DNA from: Myceligenerans pegani
Lineage (GTDB): Bacteria > Actinomycetota > Actinomycetes > Actinomycetales > Cellulomonadaceae
Direction: 5' to 3'
Length of the DNA: 64,000 bases
Assembly: GCF_014892515.1 (NCBI RefSeq)
Contig: NZ_JADBGR010000107.1
Location: forward strand, 152,709-216,708
This document shows positions 25,042 to 34,000 of this stretch, piece after piece. A program made the translations under genes and the position numbers. The notes under the pieces are model-generated. The model ran no database searches. It was not told the origin of the DNA and was given only the letters and a program-made list of their open reading frames with translations. The stretch's first letter is position 1, and each line of letters starts with the position of its first letter.

Positions 25042-25052
25042 TGGTCCAACCA
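25042..25052. promoter_or_regulatory. GntR/FadR-type operator copy 2
   Basis: TGGTCCAACCA, identical to copy 1 in opposite orientation, lies 23 bp before the ATG at 25076, just after a TGTACT that could be a -10. This is a natural repressor position for the plus-strand operon that encodes a GntR protein. Confidence 0.7.
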
Positions 25053-25075
25053 ACTCGCGGCACAGGAGGATCTAC

Positions 25076-27121
25076 ATGGGGACATCAGCCGAAGACGCGC
25101 ACGCCGGCGGGCGTTGGTGGCACGGGCCGTTCGCGGTCTTCCAGAGCAACCTTCAGGAGATCGACGCCGGGATGGACGTGGAGTCGGCGCTCGACGTCGT
25201 CGAGGCCCACGGCGCGAACGCCTGGCTGCTGAACACGGGCGGGATCATCTCGAACCACCCGACGGACCTGCCGTTCCAGACGCGCAATCCCCACCTCGCG
25301 GACCGCCCGTCCGGGGATCTCGTCGGCGACGCCGTCGCCGCGGCACATCGCCGGGGAATCCGGCTGCTCGCGCGGTTCGATCTCTCCAAGGTCGCCGCTC
25401 CGATCGCGCGGGAGCACCCGGAGTGGTGCTTCCGCACCCACGACGGCAGGCCCCAGGTCTACCAGGGGTTGTGGAGCGTGTGCCCGTCGGGCGGCTACTA
25501 CCAGGAGCGATCCTTCGAGATCATCGACGAGGTGCTCAGCCGGTACCCGGTCGACGGCGTCTTCGTCAACTGGTTCAACTTCAACATGGTCGACTACAGC
25601 CGCCAGTGGTATGGGGTCTGCCACTGCGACGCGTGCGTCGACCACTTCCGCGAGTGGAGCGGCGGAGCCGACCTTCCCGTCGACCCGCGCACGCCCGCGA
25701 TCAACACGTGGAGCACGTTCTCGCAGGAGGTGCTCTCCGATCTCAACCGGCGTCTCACCGACCACATCCACGCCGCCTCGCCCGACGCCCTCGTCGTGCT
25801 CGGCAAGCGGGCCGACATGCGCTACGCGGAACAGGGCAAGATGTTCGGCAAGGAACTCTGGCCGCACGCGGCCGGCGACCAGGTGAGCGAGCTGCGCAAC
25901 CACGAGCCGCCCGTTCCCGCGTTCGTGAACGGCGTCAGCTTCGTCGACATGCCCTACCGCATGGCCGGCGAGGAGCCCGCTCAGTTCGCGCAGTACCTCG
26001 CCCAGGGGATCGCCCGTGGCGGCATGCCGTCCACGTACATCATGGGCGCCCCCGGTCGCATCCCCTACCCCTCCCTCGAGGTCGCCGGTGAGATCACCCG
26101 CTTCTTCCGCCGGCACGAGTCGCTGTACCGCGACCTCACGTCGGCGGCACGGATCGCGCTCGTGAAGGCGACGCCCGCCCGCCTCGGCGCCGCACCGTCG
26201 GACGAGTACCTCGGGGTCTACTCGATGCTCCAGCGCGGAGGCTACCCGTTCGACGTGCTTCCGCAGGACCAGATCACGAAGCTGCGGGACGCGGGCCGCC
26301 TCGCGGCGTACCCCGCGGTGATCCTGCCCGACGTCGGCTCGGTCGAGCCGCACGCCGCCGCGCTCGACGCCTACGTCCGCCAGGGCGGCCACCTCGTCAC
26401 GACCGGAGACACGGCCGTCGCCGCGGACGGGACGGCGGAGCTCGCCTCCTCCCCCGCACGTGCCCGGAGCGGCGGGGTCCGGCGCGACCAGGAGCTCTGG
26501 TCGACCTATGCGACGACGACCCACCAGGAGCGGGCGGCGGATCACGTCTACCATGCCCCCCTGGTGGCGATCTTCGGGAAGGCGTACGACTGCGAGTGGG
26601 ACGGCGACGCACAGCTCCACGGCGAGACCCTGCCCGCGGCGCCCCACGGACCGCCGGAGAAGGCGTACGGCCACATCGCCTCGCGGGAGAACCCCGCCTA
26701 CGGCCGGCGGTTCGATTCCGGCGGCGGAAGCGTCACGTCGTTCCCGTGGACCATCGGGACGTCGTACCGGGAGGTGGAGACGTCCCCGGCGCAGGAGATG
26801 TTCCTCTCCGCGCTCGACGAGGTCTTCACCGCCTCGTGGCGCATCGAGGCACCCGAGCAGATCGAGGTCGTCGCAGGGCGCTCCGGTGACGACCTCGTCC
26901 TCCACCTGATCAACCTGACCGGGGCGAGTCGACGCGGCTTCCGCCCGCCGGCCCCCGTCCCGGGGGTGCGGGTTCTCCTCCCGGAGACGACGGCGCGCAC
27001 CGGCGCGGAAGCCCTCGTCAGCGGAGAAACCCCGACGATCGGGCCCGACGGCGTTCTCGACCTCGACGTCGTCGGCGATTTCGAGGTCCTGCGGATCACG
27101 GGGGGAGCCGGCATCGCATGA
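25076..27121 (+). CDS. Putative TIM-barrel glycoside hydrolase with beta-galactosidase-trimerisation-like domain
   Basis: A 681-residue cytoplasmic protein. The first half looks like a TIM barrel (AHRRGIRLLARFDLSK, VDGVFVNWFNFNMVD, paired Cys in CHCDAC), the middle (about 360-480) like the glutamine-amidotransferase-like domain of some beta-galactosidases (YPAVILPDVGSVEPHAAALD, GGHLVTTGD), and the end like a beta domain. This layout resembles the group called hypothetical glycosyl hydrolase 6 and alpha-fucosidase-like proteins; the exact family and catalytic residues cannot be fixed here. ATG 25076 follows AGGAGG. It opens the operon with gntR-lrgA-lrgB. Confidence 0.7.
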   Translation: MGTSAEDAHAGGRWWHGPFAVFQSNLQEIDAGMDVESALDVVEAHGANAWLLNTGGIISNHPTDLPFQTRNPHLADRPSGDLVGDAVAAAHRRGIRLLARFDLSKVAAPIAREHPEWCFRTHDGRPQVYQGLWSVCPSGGYYQERSFEIIDEVLSRYPVDGVFVNWFNFNMVDYSRQWYGVCHCDACVDHFREWSGGADLPVDPRTPAINTWSTFSQEVLSDLNRRLTDHIHAASPDALVVLGKRADMRYAEQGKMFGKELWPHAAGDQVSELRNHEPPVPAFVNGVSFVDMPYRMAGEEPAQFAQYLAQGIARGGMPSTYIMGAPGRIPYPSLEVAGEITRFFRRHESLYRDLTSAARIALVKATPARLGAAPSDEYLGVYSMLQRGGYPFDVLPQDQITKLRDAGRLAAYPAVILPDVGSVEPHAAALDAYVRQGGHLVTTGDTAVAADGTAELASSPARARSGGVRRDQELWSTYATTTHQERAADHVYHAPLVAIFGKAYDCEWDGDAQLHGETLPAAPHGPPEKAYGHIASRENPAYGRRFDSGGGSVTSFPWTIGTSYREVETSPAQEMFLSALDEVFTASWRIEAPEQIEVVAGRSGDDLVLHLINLTGASRRGFRPPAPVPGVRVLLPETTARTGAEALVSGETPTIGPDGVLDLDVVGDFEVLRITGGAGIA

Positions 27122-27858
27122 CCGCACCGTCAAGCCTCCACGCGGAGACCGTGGACCGCCTTCTCACGGCCATCCAGGCCGGCGAGTTCGCGGTCGGCTC
27201 GGTGCTGCCGCCCGAACGGGTGCTCGCCCAGAACCTCGAGATCAGCCGCAACACCCTGAGAGAGGCCATCCGCACGCTCGACAACGCGGGCGTCGTGCAG
27301 ATCCGCGGCCGATCCGGAACCCTCGTGCTGCCCGCCGCGGTGTCGTCGAGCACCGCGCTCCGCGCCCGCGCCGAGGCGACCGGCGACCACAGCCCGCTCG
27401 ACCTGATGATCGCGCGCCTCGCGGTCGAGCCGGTCTGCGCGGAGCACGCGGCCCTGCAACACACCGAGGAGGACGCCCAGCGCATTCGGGCCGCCCTCGC
27501 GGACCAGGCCGAGGCCGTGCGGGAAGGAGCCGATCCGTTCGAGCCCGACCTCCTCTTCCACACGGCGGTCGCGGCCGCCTCCCGCAACCCGGCACTCGCC
27601 GCGCTCCAGGCGCAGCTCGCGCAGATGATGCACAGCACGCTCTGGACGGAGCTCAAGGGCCAGGCACGCGACGACCTGAACGGCGCCGAGCGCTACCTCG
27701 CGCATCACGAGCACATCGCCCACGCGATCCTGGACCGGGATCCTCGGCGAGCCGGGCAGCTCATGACGAGCCATCTCACGGACATCGAGACGGCCCTGCA
27801 CTCCCAGGCGAAGCGCCGCAGCGAGGCACCCTCGTCCCAGCCGGCCCATGAGCGCTGA
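27118..27858 (+). CDS. GntR family regulator, FadR subgroup
   Basis: A 246-residue regulator with winged HTH at about 8-70 (VGSVLPPERVLAQNLEIS, then RNTLREAIRTLDNAGVV) and an all-helical FCD ligand-binding domain whose metal/ligand residues are in DLLFHTAVAAAS and HHEHIAHAI. FadR-subgroup members typically sense small carboxylic acids. It overlaps the preceding stop (ATGA). The two TGGTCCAACCA sites in the divergent region match the subgroup's operator type, so it probably represses both this operon and the dehydrogenase/SBP 2 operon until a sugar acid binds. Confidence 0.9.
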   Translation: MTAPSSLHAETVDRLLTAIQAGEFAVGSVLPPERVLAQNLEISRNTLREAIRTLDNAGVVQIRGRSGTLVLPAAVSSSTALRARAEATGDHSPLDLMIARLAVEPVCAEHAALQHTEEDAQRIRAALADQAEAVREGADPFEPDLLFHTAVAAASRNPALAALQAQLAQMMHSTLWTELKGQARDDLNGAERYLAHHEHIAHAILDRDPRRAGQLMTSHLTDIETALHSQAKRRSEAPSSQPAHER

Positions 27859-28240
27859 CGACGCCGGCCCGCCGCCCCCGCCGACCGGGAGCATCGCCAG
27901 GTGGCTGTCGGGCTTCGCAGTGCTCGCGCTCGTCGCGCTCGGTGGCGAGGTCGTCAGCCGTGTGCTCGCCCTCCCCCTGCCAGGCCCGACGCTCGGGATG
28001 CTCGTACTGCTCGGCCTCCTTCTCACGCCGTGGGGCGCGGCGCTCACCGACGCGGTCCTGCCCGCCTCCGACTCGCTGATCGCGCTGCTCCCGCTCCTGC
28101 TCGTGCCCCTCGCCGTCGGCGTCCTCGCGTCGCTCGACGACATCGTCGAGCACGGGACGGCGATCGCCGTGGCGCTCGTCGTGGGATGGGTCGCGACGTT
28201 CCTCACCGCGATCGTCGCGATGCGGCTCCTGAACAGATGA
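27848..28240 (+). CDS. lrgA: CidA/LrgA family membrane protein
   Basis: A 130-residue protein with four predicted membrane helices and a family-typical LPLPGPTLGMLVLLGLL near residue 42. It overlaps gntR by 11 bp and lrgB by 4 bp (ATGA). LrgA/CidA proteins were first described as holin/antiholin-like, but LrgAB relatives transport pyruvate (Bacillus PftAB) and glycolate/glycerate (plant PLGG1). Given the hydroxyacid dehydrogenases opposite, a small-acid transport role is more likely here than lysis control. Confidence 0.85.
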   Translation: MSADDAGPPPPPTGSIARWLSGFAVLALVALGGEVVSRVLALPLPGPTLGMLVLLGLLLTPWGAALTDAVLPASDSLIALLPLLLVPLAVGVLASLDDIVEHGTAIAVALVVGWVATFLTAIVAMRLLNR

Positions 28241-28938
28241 GCTCCCCACTCCTCGCCGTCACGCTGACCGTGGGCGTGTGGGTCGTCGCGACGCGCGCGT
28301 CACGTCTCGCTCCGAGCGTCCTGAACCCGGTGCTGACGAGCACGCTCGTGATCATCGGCGTCCTGTTGACGCTCGGCGTCCCCACCGGCGACTACCAACG
28401 CGCCGCGACACCGCTGACCTTCCTTCTCGCACCGGCCGTCGTCGCGCTCGCGGTACCGATCCGGCAGAACGCCCGGCGACTCCTCGGGATGCTGCCCGCG
28501 ATCGTCGTCAGCGCGGTCGCCGCATCCGCCGTCGGCCTCGGCACCGCGGCTGCCACGGCCCGCGTGCTGGGCGCACCGGACTTCCTCGTCGCCTCCGTCG
28601 CACCGAAACACGCGACGTCGGCCGTCGCCGCGACGACGTCGGAAGCGCTCGGCGGCGATGCCTCCCTCTCCGCGGTGCTCGCGGTGCTCACCGGGATCCT
28701 CGGTGCGGTCGCCGGACCGCCGCTGCTTCGCCTCCTGCGCGTCTCGAGCCCCGAGTCACGCGGGCTGGCGATGGGCCTGGCGGCACACGCGATCGGCACG
28801 TCGCGCGCGTTCGACACCAGTCATCGCGACGGATCGTCGTCGGCGCTGGGCATGGCTCTCGCCGCCCTGGCCGTTCCGCTGCTCGCGGTCGGCCTCTCGC
28901 TCACCGGGCTGCTCCTGCCTCTGCCCGCGCCGAGATGA
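28237..28938 (+). CDS. lrgB: CidB/LrgB family membrane protein
   Basis: A 233-residue polytopic membrane protein of the LrgB family: FLLAPAVVALAVPI early and the conserved segment SVAPKHATSAVA with HAIGTSRAF later. It partners LrgA; the gene pair is fused in plant PLGG1. ATG 28237 overlaps the lrgA stop. It is the last gene of the GntR-controlled plus-strand operon and converges on the small gene ending at 29021. Confidence 0.87.
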   Translation: MSSPLLAVTLTVGVWVVATRASRLAPSVLNPVLTSTLVIIGVLLTLGVPTGDYQRAATPLTFLLAPAVVALAVPIRQNARRLLGMLPAIVVSAVAASAVGLGTAAATARVLGAPDFLVASVAPKHATSAVAATTSEALGGDASLSAVLAVLTGILGAVAGPPLLRLLRVSSPESRGLAMGLAAHAIGTSRAFDTSHRDGSSSALGMALAALAVPLLAVGLSLTGLLLPLPAPR

Positions 28939-29020
28939 CGGAGCCGCCGGGAAGCGTTCCTGCAGGTCAGCGGATGAGCACGCCCTTGCCGGAGGCGCCG
29001 CCGGAATCGTGCCGGGCGAA

Positions 29021-29311
29021 CTACGGGGCGACGAACGGCCCGGTGGGCGCCTTGTACGGGGTGTACTCGAGGTACGTCCACGATCCGTAGGTGCGCAACC
29101 AGGGTCCGCCTCGCCACGCCCAGATGCGCAGAACGCCCTCGTGCACGTTCCACTCGCCCTCACGGTCACCGAAGTTGATCAGGTGCGTCACGTCGTCGGA
29201 CACGGCGACCGTCAGCACCCTCGTGCCGTCGGTCGCGAAACCCGTCCAGTCGTCGAGCTTGTCGAGCTGCCTGCCGTCCTCGCCGAGGACGTAGTACTCC
29301 GTCTTCGCCAT
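29021..29311 (-). CDS. Small conserved-looking protein of unknown function
   Basis: A 96-residue soluble protein rich in Trp/Tyr (WTGFATDGTRVL, FGDREGEWNVHEGVLRIWAWR). No signal peptide, helix or known motif is visible; the predicted fold is mostly beta. ATG 29311 has a GA-rich GAGGGGGTGAG stretch upstream. It stands alone between convergent lrgB and a 14-bp-stem terminator for the next minus-strand gene. I do not recognise a family. Confidence 0.65.
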   Translation of the reverse strand: MAKTEYYVLGEDGRQLDKLDDWTGFATDGTRVLTVAVSDDVTHLINFGDREGEWNVHEGVLRIWAWRGGPWLRTYGSWTYLEYTPYKAPTGPFVAP

Positions 29312-29420
29312 GGCTCACCCCCTCTCCTCCCCGCGAGCCCGGTGCGTCACGGGTCCTGCCGTCCACGCTACGGTGCTCCGCCGGTTCCACGCAGGTCGGT
29401 CGCCGGCAGGTTCGACGAGG

Positions 29421-29454
29421 CGGACGGCCCCGCCAGAGAGGGCGGGGCCGTCCG
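29421..29454 (-). terminator. Rho-independent-like terminator after the FG-GAP protein gene
   Basis: Perfect 14-bp stem CGGACGGCCCCGCC/GGCGGGGCCGTCCG with loop AGAGAG, nine bases after the stop at 29463. GC-rich stems without U-runs are common in actinobacteria. Confidence 0.75.
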
Positions 29455-29462
29455 GGGCACGG

Positions 29463-31052
29463 TCAGGCGAGGTGGAGCCAGCTCCCCCAGCCCTGGCTGA
29501 TCTTCACCGGGTCGGCGAAGTAGTGGCCGTCGGTCGAGTTGTACCAGTGGGCGTGGTAGTACAGGTCGCCGCCCGCGTTGCGGCCGATGATGTCCGCCGT
29601 GCCGTCACCGCTCCAGTCCGCGGCGACGATCGTCGTGTAGTCGTCCCAACCGGACGCCATCTCGATCCGGGTGCCGAAGCCGTTGCCGCTCCCGGTGTGC
29701 GGGTAGAGCCAGAGCTTCCCCGAGCCGTCGAGCGCGAAGATGTCGGCGCGCCCGTCCCGGGTACCGTCCTCCGCGGCCACCAGGCGCATCTGGTCCCAGC
29801 CGTGCCCGATCCGGACCGGCCGTTCCATGGCGCTGCCGGTGCCACTTCGTTCGTAGAGCAGCAGGTCGCCCGCGCCGTTCACCGCCAGCATGTCGGCGCG
29901 GCCGTTGCCGGTCCAGTCCGCCGCCATCACCGTGGTCATGACGTCCCAGCCGTGGCCGATCTGGATCCGCCTGCTGAAGTGGTCCACGCCGTCGTCGTTC
30001 CGCTGGTGCGGGTAGTACCAGAGGTCGCCGTCGGAGTCGACGCCGACCACGTCGTCGGTGCCGTCACCGCTCCAGTCCGCGGCCATGACGACGTCCCAGC
30101 TGTCCCAGCCGGGACCGAACCGCTGCCCGCTGCCGAGCCGGTTGCCCGCGGCCTGGGGGAAGTGCCACAGGTAGTAGCCGTCGGAGTCGACGCCGACGAC
30201 GTCGGCCTTCTTGTCGCCGCTGAAGTCCGGGAGGCACCGCGACGGGTCACAGATCGCGGGCGTGGCCGGCGGTGGCTCGGGCTCCTCGCGCCGCACGACG
30301 TCCTCGATCCAGCCGGCGACGTCGTCGACCCGCGCCTCGAGCGCGCCGGTGCGCGTCTCGGCCGGGTCGCTCCCGAAGCAGCCTCCCTGCCAGGACCGGC
30401 TGTTCACCGCGGCGAGCCGCGGGCCGTCCGCCGTCAGCCGCAGGGCGGGCCCACCGGTGTCGCCGGCGCAGACGGCGGCGCCGTCCTGACCGGTGACGGC
30501 GATGTCGCCGCCCGACACCGAGTCGACGACGAACGTGCCCGCGTGCCGGCGCAGCGGGGCCCACTCGGTCGCCGTCCTGCCGTAGCCCGGAACGACGAGC
30601 TCGGACCCGACCGCGGGCGGCCCGGCAGCCACCTCGACCGGCTCGATCTCCGGAACCGGCCCGAACAGGCGGGCTAGGACAAGGTCCCGCGACTCGTGCG
30701 GGACCAGCTCGACGACGTCGCGCTCCTGGCCCGACTCGGTCGTCAGGTCGGCACGACCGATGGTGGCAACCGTGGTCATGGGCGGTGCCCCCGCCGCGGG
30801 CGGCGTGCCCGTCGCCGGGTCCTCCGCGAAGCAGCTCGCGGCCGTGAGCACCCACGACGTCGCGATCAGCGCACCGGAGCAGGCGCGCCCGTTCTCCTCG
30901 TCGCCGATCGCGAGCCGCGCGGTGAACGCGTACTCGTCATCCGAGGCCGTTCCGACCACTGCGGTGGCAGCAGGCATGAGTACCAACGTCACGACCACAA
31001 CGGCGGCTGAAGCTGCGGCACCGATCGCAGCGCGGATACGTTGAGGATTCAA
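29463..31052 (-). CDS. Secreted trypsin-fold pseudoprotease with FG-GAP/VCBS-type repeats
   Basis: A 529-residue secreted protein. The signal peptide is followed by a trypsin-like domain (about 33-265) in which the catalytic His position is S73 (TAASC) and the catalytic Ser position is T199 (CAGDTGGP); only D123 remains, so protease activity is unlikely. Residues 275-529 are about five repeats of roughly 48 residues with D-x-S-G-D-G loops (ADWSGDGTDDVVGVDSDG), probably a calcium-bound beta-propeller. TTG 31052 is preferred (GAGAGGAAAG upstream); ATG 31073 lacks an SD. Paralogue of the proteins at 35047 and 38904. Confidence 0.85.
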   Translation of the reverse strand: MNPQRIRAAIGAAASAAVVVVTLVLMPAATAVVGTASDDEYAFTARLAIGDEENGRACSGALIATSWVLTAASCFAEDPATGTPPAAGAPPMTTVATIGRADLTTESGQERDVVELVPHESRDLVLARLFGPVPEIEPVEVAAGPPAVGSELVVPGYGRTATEWAPLRRHAGTFVVDSVSGGDIAVTGQDGAAVCAGDTGGPALRLTADGPRLAAVNSRSWQGGCFGSDPAETRTGALEARVDDVAGWIEDVVRREEPEPPPATPAICDPSRCLPDFSGDKKADVVGVDSDGYYLWHFPQAAGNRLGSGQRFGPGWDSWDVVMAADWSGDGTDDVVGVDSDGDLWYYPHQRNDDGVDHFSRRIQIGHGWDVMTTVMAADWTGNGRADMLAVNGAGDLLLYERSGTGSAMERPVRIGHGWDQMRLVAAEDGTRDGRADIFALDGSGKLWLYPHTGSGNGFGTRIEMASGWDDYTTIVAADWSGDGTADIIGRNAGGDLYYHAHWYNSTDGHYFADPVKISQGWGSWLHLA

Positions 31053-31097
31053 GGCAGATCTTTCCTCTCGCATGAAATCGACACGGAAACAGCAGGT

Positions 31098-34000
31098 TCA
31101 CCAGCGGTAGAATTGTGCGATATTTCCATCCCTTTGCAGCACCACCACGTAGATGTGCCCGTCGATCTCACGGCTGAACAGCGAAACCGGTGAGCGCCCC
31201 TCCAGGTAGTCGACTATTCGATCCTCGTTGTGCCGGACCACTTCCACGAGGTAGCGATCCAGATCATCCACCGTGTCGCCATCTGCGAAATACTTCCTGA
31301 CATCAGAAGGATGTACCGCGAAGTTTTCCCACGTCTGACGGCTGAGAATCTCCACCATGCGGTCCCGCGTCATGTGGACGGTCCACTCCCCGACTTCCAG
31401 CGTCGGCGGGTTCCAGGACAGGTCGTCCAAGGCGGCATTGACGCGTTGTTCAACACATTGCTGCGGTGACATACCGCTGCTTCCTGCGACAGCCAGGCAG
31501 GCAGAATTGCGATATTCCTCGATCATCCGGGCGTTGACGGATGAGACCTCCTCGATATTCGGGATCTTGAACCATTCTTCCCACGCACCGACCCAACTCT
31601 CCCAGTACTCCAGCGAAAACGGGTCGTCAGGAACCAGGACGTCAGACGCTTGATCAACGACGCGCTCGACGATGTTCTCGCACAATTTATCCTTTGCGGA
31701 GCACAACGCATCCGGTATGCGACCCATTCGGAGGTCGAGCGCGATGAGAGCCGCCGGTTCGATGATCTGGTACGCGACAAATACAGCATCCAGAATCATC
31801 TGGTTTTCCATGTGGTTGTCGAAATTCAGGCTCCCCACGTGCTGCATGCAACGCGCGTACAGCTGACCATAAACATACGTCTTCCAGCAGTACTCCGCGT
31901 TCTGCTGCATCATTGGTCCGCGATCGAAATCATTGTCGATGATGGCTTGCGCCATGTCGTAGACGTCCTGCTGACACTCGCTGTCCAGCCCTCTGTCATA
32001 CCGGAATGCGACCAACGGAAATATTCTGCAGCCCTGGGGATAGTCCTGCTGGACCGTACCCCACGCTTCCTCCCAGATCGCGTCTTCCATCATCTCGTAC
32101 ACGGCCTCGTAGGCATCCAGGGCATATTCGGCCGCCTCGGCGAGGCTTTCGCCGGCTTCTCTTGCGTCAGACCATGCCTCCTCCGCGCTTTCTGCCGCGG
32201 ATCGAGCGAACTTGACGGATTGCACGTGTGCGGCGCGTGCGAAGGCAGCGGATCCTGCCGCCGCCTGGGCCGATCTCCGCGCATCCTTGGCCGCGGCCAG
32301 GGCGTTGTCTGCGGACCGTTTCGCTGCTGCGGCGGACCTATTCGCCTCGTCGGCGGCCTCGACAGCCGCGGCAGCATGCTGTCCCGCCTGATTCGCTGCC
32401 GTGACAGCCTGGTCGGCGTAGTTCGCCGCGTCCTGAGCGGCCCCGGCGGCTCGTGCAGCTTCCTCCCATGCTCTCTTCTCGTGCTCCGTCGCACGCATCG
32501 CCACTTCGGCGGCCTGAGCCACCAACGACGTCATGGTCTGCACGTGTGCGGCGGTGCGTTGGTCACGCGCAACTGCCTCGTACTGCCCTGTCCTCAGGAA
32601 CTGCTCGCGGAACGCCGGGGGGCCTTCGAGCGCAACCTCGGCGTTGATCCTCAGTTCACTACCCGCTGGAGCGCCCCCAAATATCTGGGTCACCTTGATC
32701 TCGTCGTCCGCTTTCTGCGCGGCAAACATCCCTGCCTCGAGGAAATCTCCCAGCGCCGAAACCGATCCGTCATCCAGGGCCGTCGTCGCCGCCGCTACCG
32801 TGTGCTGGTCGCCCGACTCGCGTGCTGAGGCGAGAACCTGGTTGACCGCGAGTTCATACTCCACGACCCGCTCGGGGTACTCCGGATTCTCAAGAAAGGC
32901 TGCGACCTCGGCGTCCGTGCCGGCCAGCACCGCCTGGGCCGCGTTGCGCATGGATTCTGTACCGGCGGCCGATATTCCAGCCAGGGTCGTCCGATCGTCC
33001 ATGCCTTCCGCCCGCCGGAGTCCTTCGCGTGCGAAGGCGAGCACCTGCTCGTCGTCGCCTGTCAGCGCACTCCGCGCGGCCTCTCGCGTCCAGGTTCCTC
33101 CCGAGTCGACCAGTCCGAGCGCTGCTTCACGAGCTCGTGCGACGGCGATGTGCCTCGGGAGGTTCGGGTCGGTCGCGTCCCGAAGTGCCTCCTCCACGGC
33201 CGGCGACCGCCAGTGCGCTCGCGGCGAGTTGGGCATCGGGGCATCCGACCCGCTGGCGTCTTCGACCGCTTGTGCGACATCACGCGCTGCCTCAATCATC
33301 TGGTCGCGCTCGCGAGCCAGACGAAGCTGGTCCTGCCTGCGGGCTTCCGCAAAGACCGCATGCGCTTGTTCCGCAGCATCTCGCGCAGCACCGGCAGCCT
33401 CGGATGCAGCTTCGGCATCCTCCAAGGCACGCTGCGCGGCGTCGGCGGCATCTCCGGCATGCTCGGCGGCCTCTTCTGCCGCTCGTGCCGCGTTCCGCGC
33501 CCGGATCACGGCTGACTCCGCGGCATCACGAGCGATGATCGCCTGCTCATGGGCATACCTGGCGAAGTCGACCGCCTCGTCCGCGGCTTCCTGGGCGCGG
33601 ATCGCGGCGGCGCGGGCACGCGCCGCCGCCGCATATGCCTCCTCCGCATTCGCACCGGCCGCGTTCGCGGCCTCCGCAGCGGCCTGGGCCGCCGCGTGGG
33701 CATCCTGGGCGTTGGCCACCGCGGACTCGACAGCTGCGATGGCGCCATCCACTGCGTCCAACGCGTCGAAGGCGTGGTTCATCCCCTGCTCGACGTCGCT
33801 CAACGCGTCCATGGCGGCCCACGCCTCAGCTGCCTTGTCCCTGGCGTCGGCGGCGGCATCGCGGTCGGTTCGTGCCGCAGCCGCCGCGCGGGCTGCTTCC
33901 GCAGCCTTCTGCTCTGCCCTGGCAGCGGCCAGGGCTACGCGGGCCGCGGCATTCGCCGCGGTTCGAGCCGCCGCGGCAGCCTCGTTGGCCGCACCAACTG

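Noticed and set aside
27848..28938. LrgAB as a murein-hydrolase/lysis control pair
   Set aside because: Operon partners are a sugar-acid-type GntR and a hydrolase, with hydroxyacid dehydrogenases opposite; no lytic enzyme is nearby. Transport of small acids fits better, though lysis control is not disproved.
29463..31052. Annotation as an active trypsin-like serine protease
   Set aside because: The His and Ser positions of the triad are Ser and Thr; the domain fold is kept but not the catalytic residues.
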